This document shows positions 58,919 to 64,000 of a DNA stretch of 64,000 bases, in pieces. The notes under the pieces were generated by a model that searched no databases, had not been told where the DNA came from, and worked only from the letters and a program-made list of their open reading frames with translations. Numbering within the stretch: the first letter of the stretch is position 1; every line of letters begins with the position of its first letter. The stretch is taken from assembly GCA_003538135.1 (NCBI GenBank), contig DPOR01000014.1, positions 1-64,000 on the forward strand, written 5' to 3'. The stretch is from Oscillospiraceae bacterium. Its GTDB lineage: Bacteria; Bacillota; Clostridia; Oscillospirales; Acutalibacteraceae. A program made the translations under genes and the position numbers.

Positions 58919-59743
58919 TTACTGCTGCATATTGCTGACTATCTCTTCAACCCGTTCTTTGAGAGCCGCCGAATTTTCCGCAAGCTCACGCTCGCTCATG
59001 GCGGCGCACTTCTTTTCATAATCGCGTATCGCGCCGACGCCGTTATCAAATATGCGGCGTATTTCTTCGATATTCCCGACCTTTGACGCGTCGCAGAACG
59101 CGCGGGAGAGGATAACGCAGGTCGAACCGAGCCTGTAGTGCTCGGGAAGTATCATTTCCGCCGGCAGCAGACCGCCGCCGAGCGAGGCGATTCCGCCGAA
59201 GCCGTAGCTTTCGATTCCGTGCGCCTTAAAGCGTTCAATGAGCCTGTCCACAGTGCCGTCCGCCAGCTCCTCGAAGAGAAACTTCTTGCCGTAGGAGTGG
59301 GAGAGGTCGTTGAGCCCTATATGTATTTCGTCTATACCGCCGACCGAGATTATGTCGTCTATCAGCTCGGCGGCCTCTCTTGTCTCTAAAAGAATGGAGG
59401 TTCTCGCCCTGCCGTCAACCGCTTTTATAAAAGTCTCAACCTCGCGCACGGTTTTGAAATAGGGCAGCATAACAACATCGGGCCTGCAAGCGAGGACGCC
59501 CTCAAGCTCATCGGCAAAGCCGTCAAACACGGGGTCGGTGCGCACGAATATCTGCGCGTTTTTGACCGCCGCCTTAACTTTCGGAATGTCCGAAATGCTG
59601 TGCTTCGACTTCACGGAGTCCCAATTTTTCTGGCGCTTCTCCTTGCCGTATCGCTCAAGGTCGATAAATATTCTGTCAACCCCCGCCATGTCGGCTATCG
59701 AGGCTATCTCGGGTACATTCGTTATGTACATCAGCTTAAGCAT
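58919..59743 (-). CDS. HpcH/HpaI aldolase-like protein in the EPS operon
   Basis: 274 aa TIM barrel of the HpcH/HpaI / citrate-lyase-beta superfamily. DRIFIDLERYGKEKRQKN, VMLPYFKTVREVETFI, SILLETREAAELIDDI (metal Glu) and EIHIGLNDLSHSYG (metal Asp) are visible. Members cleave or form C-C bonds of oxo-acids or hold PEP/pyruvate-like substrates. Its place beside the priming transferase and a pyruvylation system suggests a precursor role. Start at ATG 59741-59743, 8 bases after GGAG, overlapping the upstream gene by 8 bases. Substrate unknown. Confidence 0.75.
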   Translation of the reverse strand: MLKLMYITNVPEIASIADMAGVDRIFIDLERYGKEKRQKNWDSVKSKHSISDIPKVKAAVKNAQIFVRTDPVFDGFADELEGVLACRPDVVMLPYFKTVREVETFIKAVDGRARTSILLETREAAELIDDIISVGGIDEIHIGLNDLSHSYGKKFLFEELADGTVDRLIERFKAHGIESYGFGGIASLGGGLLPAEMILPEHYRLGSTCVILSRAFCDASKVGNIEEIRRIFDNGVGAIRDYEKKCAAMSERELAENSAALKERVEEIVSNMQQ

Positions 59744-60356
59744 CTTTATTCTCCTTCGACTCCGAGGTTTTTCCGACATTGTCGTTATCCTTCATCGTCA
59801 AAACGTTCCAAACTGTTTGGAACAGTATTTTGCAGTCAAGACCCAAAGAGAGCTTGTCGACATATTCGACGTCGTACTTTATTCTGTCGTTCCAGTCTAT
59901 CGCCTTTCTGCCGTGAACCTGAGCGAGTCCGGTTATTCCCGGGCGCACCTCAAAGCGTCTGCGCTGAGCGTCACTGTACTCCTCAAGCCTCCACGGGTGA
60001 TATGTCAGGGTCGGGCGCGGGCCGATAAAGCTCATGTCGCCCTTGAGAATATTTATGAATTGCGGCAGCTCGTCGAGACTCGTCGCCCTTATTACCTTGC
60101 CGACGCGGGTCACGCGGCTGTCGCCCTTATATGAATACTGGCCCGTTCCCATATGCTCGGCGCCCACGCACATCGAGCGGAACTTGTACATCTCGAAAAC
60201 CTTTCCGTCTTTTCCGAGGCGCTCCTGCTTGAATATAACGGGGCCTTTCGAATCAAGCTTCACGGCCGCGGCAACGGCGAGAAGTATAGGCGAGGTCACT
60301 GCCGTGCCCACAATCGAAAATGTTATATCAAGAGCTCTTTTTACTCCTTTATACAA
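59736..60356 (-). CDS. Undecaprenyl-phosphate sugar-1-phosphate transferase (priming)
   Basis: 206 aa, one N-terminal membrane hairpin (~14-34), then the Bac_transf core: FKQERLGKDGKVFEMYKFRSMCVGAE, RVGKVIRATSLDELPQFINILKGDMSFIGPRPTL and RPGITGLAQVHGR. It links the first sugar-1-phosphate to undecaprenyl phosphate. Small PglC-type enzyme, without the WbaP/WcaJ N-terminal domain. First gene of the main operon. Confidence 0.95.
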   Translation of the reverse strand: MYKGVKRALDITFSIVGTAVTSPILLAVAAAVKLDSKGPVIFKQERLGKDGKVFEMYKFRSMCVGAEHMGTGQYSYKGDSRVTRVGKVIRATSLDELPQFINILKGDMSFIGPRPTLTYHPWRLEEYSDAQRRRFEVRPGITGLAQVHGRKAIDWNDRIKYDVEYVDKLSLGLDCKILFQTVWNVLTMKDNDNVGKTSESKENKDA

Positions 60357-60408
60357 GAACTATCCCTCCAAAACCGCACCTATAAAAAGGCGCATTTACC
60401 TGTTTATA

Positions 60409-60456
60409 ATTATACCAATATATACGCAGTTTTTCAACACTCTTTTGTGTTGAAAA
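60409..60456 (-). promoter_or_regulatory. EPS operon promoter overlapped by a 26-bp palindrome
   Basis: TTGAAA (60437-60432) and TATAAT (60414-60409), 17-bp spacer. TTTTCAACAC (60431-60440) and GTGTTGAAAA (60447-60456) are perfect 10-bp arms around TCTTTT and cover the -35 box. It could be an operator, or a hairpin ending transcription from the dehydratase gene; the terminator at 60531-60566 makes the first more likely. Confidence 0.75.
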
Positions 60457-60530
60457 CAGATTTATATCAGTCATATAAAAAATCACGGAAATCGAGCATA
60501 ATTTTTGAATGTTCGGGCAACTTTTTTTGC

Positions 60531-60566
60531 ATAAAAAATCGGCAGCGGAGCCGAAACTCGCTGCCG
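60531..60566 (-). terminator. Intrinsic terminator of the NDP-sugar dehydratase gene
   Basis: CGGCAGCG and CGCTGCCG arms (60540-60547, 60559-60566), followed on the minus strand by ATTTTTTATG. It separates the dehydratase gene from the main operon. Confidence 0.85.
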
Positions 60567-60573
60567 AGATATT

Positions 60574-62496
60574 TTATTTTACGGACGGTATAACGCGCTC
60601 GCTTTCAAGCTCCGTCTCCTCCTCTTTCTTGAGGAAGGTAACTGCCGGAGTGCTTCTACCGGGCTCCTTATATGTCTTGACTATCTTTTTGATGACCCTG
60701 CGCACGTCGGCGTTGTCGTCGTACATTATTTCGCTGAGCTCTTCGAGGTCGGCGAAGAATTCGTCCTCGTTTATATCTATGGGCTTGCCGATATGTATGA
60801 GATTGTTTTCCGTTGCCTCAAGCCCCTCCTCGTCCATGAGCAGCTCCTCATAGAGCTTTTCACCCGGACGAAGTCCCGTGAACTTTATGTCAATATCCTT
60901 ATACGGCGTATAGCCCGAAAGCCTGATGATGTTCTCCGCGAGGTCGACTATCTTAACGGGCTCGCCCATATCGAGCACGAAGATTTCGCCGCCCCTTGCG
61001 GATGCGCCCGCCTGAAGAACGAGCGAGACGGCCTCGGGGATGGTCATAAAGTAGCGGATAATATCTTTATGAGTGACGGTAACGGGTCCGCCGTTTGCTA
61101 TCTGATCTTTAAACAGCGGGATAACCGAGCCGTTCGAACCGAGGACATTGCCGAATCTGACGGCGACGAACTCGGTTTCCGAATGCTTGTTGTAGGTCTG
61201 AACTATCATCTCGCATATGCGCTTTGTGGCGCCCATGACATTCGTGGGGTTGACCGCCTTATCCGTAGAGATGAGCACGAAACGCTCTACGCCGAACTTG
61301 TCCGCTGTGCGGACGGTCTTGAGCGTGCCGAAGACGTTATTTTTGACGGCCTCGTTGGGGTTGTCCTCCATAAGGGGCACGTGCTTATGCGCCGCGGCAT
61401 GGTAGACGATATTCGGATGATACCGCGAAAACACGGCGTCGAGACGCTTGCTGTCCCTGACCGAGCCTATGAGCACCTTGACATCGACCTCGGGATGTGT
61501 TCGCTGGAACTCGTTTTGGATAGCATAGGCGTTGTTTTCGTAGATATCGAAAATGATGAGCTTATGCGGCGAATGCTCCGCTATCTGGCGGCACAGCTCG
61601 CTGCCGATAGAACCGCCGCCGCCCGTGACGAGGACGGTCTTTCCGCTGACATAGTCCATGACGGAATCGAGCTTTATCTTAATCGGCGGGCGGCCGAGAA
61701 GATCCTCTATATTAATTGAACGGATGTTGGAAAGTCCGAATTTTTTGTCTATCATCTGCCCGATGCTCGGGAGTGTTTTAACGACGCAGCCCGTTTTTGA
61801 GCAGCGGCGCAGTATCTCGCCCTTGCGCTCGGGAGTCGCGGACGGGATAGCGAAAATTATTGTTTTGATATCGTATTTTTCGGCAATTTCCTCTATTTTG
61901 TCGCAGTTGCCAACGACCTTGACTCCGTAGACCGTGCTGCGTCTTTTCTCCGGCGAATCGTCGAGAATGCAGACCGGATAATATTCCAAGGCGGGGCTTG
62001 TCTTGATCTCATGAAGCAGTATGTTTGCCGCAGCACCTGCGCCGATTATCATGGTGTTATTTCTGTTTGATTTCGGCGTTATTCCCCTCCACGGCTTGCG
62101 TTTTAATGTTCTGAGCGCCATTCTTATTGCCACAACTCCGGCACCCGAAAGCAGGATAGCCATAATATATACGCTCGGTGCGAAATAAGGAAATTTGAGC
62201 ACCGTACGCATGAGCGCAAAGACTATCGACGAACCCATGGCGCACACCGAAACTATGCAAACATCGCGCAAGGATGCATACTCCCAAAGCACCTGGTAAG
62301 TTCTCGACAGGGTGAATGCGCAGGCATATACCACAGCGAGCAGAACCATGCTCGTCCAAAAGCTTCCGCGAGTCAGCTCCTTTGTGAGTGCCGACAGCTT
62401 AAACTCGCTTCGCATCCATACCGAGAACATTACCGAAACCATCAGCACGACAGTGTCGAGGAAATATAAAAGCGTCACTAAAAGATCGCGTTTTTT
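60574..62496 (-). CDS. Membrane NDP-sugar 4,6-dehydratase (CapD/PglF/FlaA1-like)
   Basis: 640 aa. Four N-terminal membrane helices (~5-125), a first Rossmann-like CoA/NAD-type domain (GAGAAANILLHEI ~150), then an extended SDR domain with VTGGGGSIGSELCRQ (~290), YHAAAHKHVPLME, STDKAVNPTNVMGATKRICE (catalytic Lys with M-G-A-T) and PVKIVDLAENIIRLSG. The M/T substitution of the usual YxxxK is typical of 4,6-dehydratases that act on UDP-GlcNAc. It starts with TTG at 62494-62496 (GGAGGGG 6 bases upstream); the ATG at 62544 lies at the transcript start and cannot be used. It supplies a deoxy-amino sugar to the locus. Confidence 0.93.
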   Translation of the reverse strand, partial: KKRDLLVTLLYFLDTVVLMVSVMFSVWMRSEFKLSALTKELTRGSFWTSMVLLAVVYACAFTLSRTYQVLWEYASLRDVCIVSVCAMGSSIVFALMRTVLKFPYFAPSVYIMAILLSGAGVVAIRMALRTLKRKPWRGITPKSNRNNTMIIGAGAAANILLHEIKTSPALEYYPVCILDDSPEKRRSTVYGVKVVGNCDKIEEIAEKYDIKTIIFAIPSATPERKGEILRRCSKTGCVVKTLPSIGQMIDKKFGLSNIRSINIEDLLGRPPIKIKLDSVMDYVSGKTVLVTGGGGSIGSELCRQIAEHSPHKLIIFDIYENNAYAIQNEFQRTHPEVDVKVLIGSVRDSKRLDAVFSRYHPNIVYHAAAHKHVPLMEDNPNEAVKNNVFGTLKTVRTADKFGVERFVLISTDKAVNPTNVMGATKRICEMIVQTYNKHSETEFVAVRFGNVLGSNGSVIPLFKDQIANGGPVTVTHKDIIRYFMTIPEAVSLVLQAGASARGGEIFVLDMGEPVKIVDLAENIIRLSGYTPYKDIDIKFTGLRPGEKLYEELLMDEEGLEATENNLIHIGKPIDINEDEFFADLEELSEIMYDDNADVRRVIKKIVKTYKEPGRSTPAVTFLKKEEETELESERVIPSVK

Positions 62497-62548
62497 CAAA
62501 ATTGCCCCTCCAGTTTCCATAATTACAATCAATATCATAATCACTTTA

Positions 62549-62577
62549 ATTATATGTTGAAATATTTATACTGTCAA
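62549..62577 (-). promoter_or_regulatory. Consensus promoter of the dehydratase gene
   Basis: TTGACA (62577-62572) and TATAAT (62554-62549), exactly 17 bp apart. Start of transcription near 62542. Confidence 0.88.
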
Positions 62578-62671
62578 TACGGAAATTGAATTATAATCCG
62601 TGCACAAATTCGGTGTTTTTGTGCATTTTTTCATTTTATCCCGTTCGCGGATAACTATATGCCAAAAGCAA

Positions 62672-62717
62672 ACGAAACAAAAGACACAAACCGGCAGAAC
62701 AGTCGGTTTGCGTCTTT
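62672..62717 (-). terminator. Intrinsic terminator after the MIF-like gene
   Basis: AAAGACACAAACCG (62680-62693) pairs with CGGTTTGCGTCTTT (62704-62717), one mismatch, followed on the minus strand by TGTTTCGTTT. Confidence 0.8.
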
Positions 62718-62735
62718 AAAATTTCCGCTTTATTC

Positions 62736-63080
62736 TCAGAAATTAGAGCCGTTCCAGCCCCAGTGCTCCGCCTCTTCATACTTGATATAGATATTGGAGG
62801 GAGCTATCCCGGTCTCCTCGGACACCGCGTCGCAGACGGCCGCCGTGAGCTTGTCATAGACGGCATCGGACGTTCCTCCGAAAAGGCTCAGCTCAATATA
62901 GGCCATGGGCTCGTCGCCTCTGCCGCCGAAATACATCTCGGCTCCGCCGTCAAACGAGAGCATGAGCCAACGCTCAGTCTTTCCGGGGACGATAGATATT
63001 ATCTCGCCGTACTTCGCCGCGAGTGCATCCCGCTTGTCTTTTGCAAGTTCGATATTTGTTTTTGTGCTGATATAGGGCAT
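62736..63080 (-). CDS. MIF-family tautomerase
   Basis: 114 aa, the size of macrophage migration inhibitory factor. It begins MPYISTKTN, so Pro becomes the catalytic N-terminal base after Met removal; Lys ~33 and the middle AYIELSLFGG fit, and the end HWGWNGSNF matches the MIF C-terminus closely. Tautomerase of phenylpyruvate-like substrates; whether it is secreted is unknown (no signal peptide). It lies 22 bases after the DUF5696-like gene, probably cotranscribed. Confidence 0.9.
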   Translation of the reverse strand: MPYISTKTNIELAKDKRDALAAKYGEIISIVPGKTERWLMLSFDGGAEMYFGGRGDEPMAYIELSLFGGTSDAVYDKLTAAVCDAVSEETGIAPSNIYIKYEEAEHWGWNGSNF

Positions 63081-63102
63081 TGCTGTTACTCCTTCCTTAC
63101 TG

Positions 63103-64000
63103 TCAGTTTATTCTGAGGAAGTCCCCTGCCGGGACGGTTATACCGCTTATATTTACATCGGATTCGGTATAGTTGACGTAAATCTTTGCGCCGGTATCGT
63201 ACTCCGTGCAGAAAACGCCGTTTCTTATCTCGCTGTGCGAGGTCATACGCGCCGCCTGAAGATCCTTCAGCGCCGCATCGGCACGCTCATACTGCGCGGA
63301 AGCGGAGGCTATCCAATTTTCGTAATAGACGCCGATCGTCTCCGCGCTGTTTTCATCGGACTTAGTCTTTCTGTCCGCATGAGTCCCCGAATACGTCCAC
63401 TCGTAGGCGGGGCTCGCGCCGTATTCGACGCAGCGCAGGAACGAGGTCTTTGCGTCCTCGCTGAAATTGAGCGGTTCACTCGAATAGCCGACTATTCCGT
63501 GGAGCACAAGCTGGAGGAACGGCACACTGACATACGCCGAGCCGCTCTGAGACGCGCGGGTCGGCAGATGAGAGATGAAGCTGACGTTCTTTATGACGCA
63601 GAAATTGCCCGTGTCCGTCATAAGCTTCATGTTGGCGGTCAGCGACGGGAGCTGCTCGGATATCATTTCCGCGCTCTCCTGGCGGTTGAAGCCGTTTTTG
63701 TAGTCCGAATAGAGCAGACTTCCCACATCATTGACGCACAGGCCGTTAAACTGCGAAAACCTTGTGTTGCCGAGTATCGAGATTATCGACTTTTCGACAT
63801 ATTTCATGCCGAGCAGGCGCTTTGCATATCTCTCTTTTCCGAGGGACGGGGACGCCTCGTTTTCCCTGCTATATTCCGCCTTTTTGCCGAAAATGCTGCC
63901 CGCCGTTTTGCCGGATGAGAAGGCGTTGCTCTTTGCCGCGGAGATTAAATCGATGTCGAGATACATCTCCATATTCTGCGCGTTGATATACTCGGCCAGA
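63103..64000 (-). CDS. DUF5696-like large protein (partial, N-terminus beyond window)
   Basis: At least 298 codons in an open frame that continues past the right edge. Visible pieces: GLCVNDVGSLLYSDY, SHLPTRASQSGSAYVSVPFLQLVLHGIVGYSSEPLN, CVEYGASPAYEWTYSGTHADRKT, and a final beta region ending TVPAGDFLRIN. These are typical of the C-terminal part of the DUF5696 family, long cell-surface glycoside-hydrolase-like proteins of Clostridia with no proven activity. The apparent start at 63972 is not real because the frame is open upstream of it. Confidence 0.75.
   Translation of the reverse strand, partial: LAEYINAQNMEMYLDIDLISAAKSNAFSSGKTAGSIFGKKAEYSRENEASPSLGKERYAKRLLGMKYVEKSIISILGNTRFSQFNGLCVNDVGSLLYSDYKNGFNRQESAEMISEQLPSLTANMKLMTDTGNFCVIKNVSFISHLPTRASQSGSAYVSVPFLQLVLHGIVGYSSEPLNFSEDAKTSFLRCVEYGASPAYEWTYSGTHADRKTKSDENSAETIGVYYENWIASASAQYERADAALKDLQAARMTSHSEIRNGVFCTEYDTGAKIYVNYTESDVNISGITVPAGDFLRIN

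Noticed and set aside
57682..58938. Plus-strand open frame (418 codons) opposite the GT4 gene (e)
   Set aside because: Antisense shadow; the minus-strand GT4 has all family motifs and operon spacing.
1..64000. CRISPR array, insertion sequence or transposase
   Set aside because: No regularly spaced repeat set, Cas gene or transposase-like protein was found on either strand.

Overview
The window looks like the chromosome of a low-to-mid-GC Firmicute of class Clostridia, most likely a gut Oscillospiraceae/Ruminococcaceae-type anaerobe. Supporting signs are a CIRCE/HrcA-controlled groESL operon, a Bacillus-type LexA box, strong AGGAGG ribosome sites, consensus sigma-A promoters, AgrA/AgrC-like signalling proteins, a flavodiiron protein and an EpsG-type exopolysaccharide operon. 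This placement is inferred from gene content, not from a phylogeny.

Region 1 (1-8.8 kb, minus strand) is a phage-derived packaging and capsid module. In transcription order it reads small terminase, large terminase, portal, prohead protease, decoration-like protein, major capsid, connector, head closure, then a tail-terminator-like protein fused to a fibre domain. It is followed by a separate unit with a consensus promoter and a perfect LexA box, which drives a zinc-knuckle/sigma-like/XRE regulator, a small helical protein and a fibre/baseplate protein that leaves the window. No tail tube, tape measure, integrase or lysis gene is visible, so this could be the edge of a prophage, a capsid-forming satellite or a domesticated particle.

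Region 2 (8.9-37.9 kb) is housekeeping and accessory chromosome: mgtE with a structured leader, a LytTR regulator with a degenerate AgrC-like kinase, a hairpin-chain repeat, ftsH-hdeD, pepT, the five-gene opp operon, an intact orphan AgrC-like kinase, tRNA-Leu(TAG), rpmB, groES-groEL, a polysaccharide deacetylase, aspartokinase, an acyl-CoA synthetase with an XRE-cupin regulator, a flavodiiron protein, an APH-like kinase with an esterase, and an AraC-type regulator.

Region 3 (38.0-62.5 kb, minus strand) is a large exopolysaccharide locus. A membrane NDP-sugar 4,6-dehydratase has its own promoter and terminator. A 26-bp palindrome overlaps the -35 box of the next promoter, from which about 19 genes follow head to tail: initiating sugar-phosphate transferase, HpcH/HpaI-type protein, five GT4s, EpsG-like polymerase, a beta-propeller GINT1-like protein, four GT2s, pyruvyl transferase, two near-identical Wzx flippases around an FeS oxidoreductase, a GT14 and a nucleotidyltransferase-like protein. 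The chain-length protein and tyrosine kinase close the locus behind an internal promoter. Together these encode synthesis, pyruvylation, export and polymerisation of a complex surface glycan.

Region 4 (62.7-64.0 kb) holds a MIF-type tautomerase and the C-terminal part of a large DUF5696-like protein.
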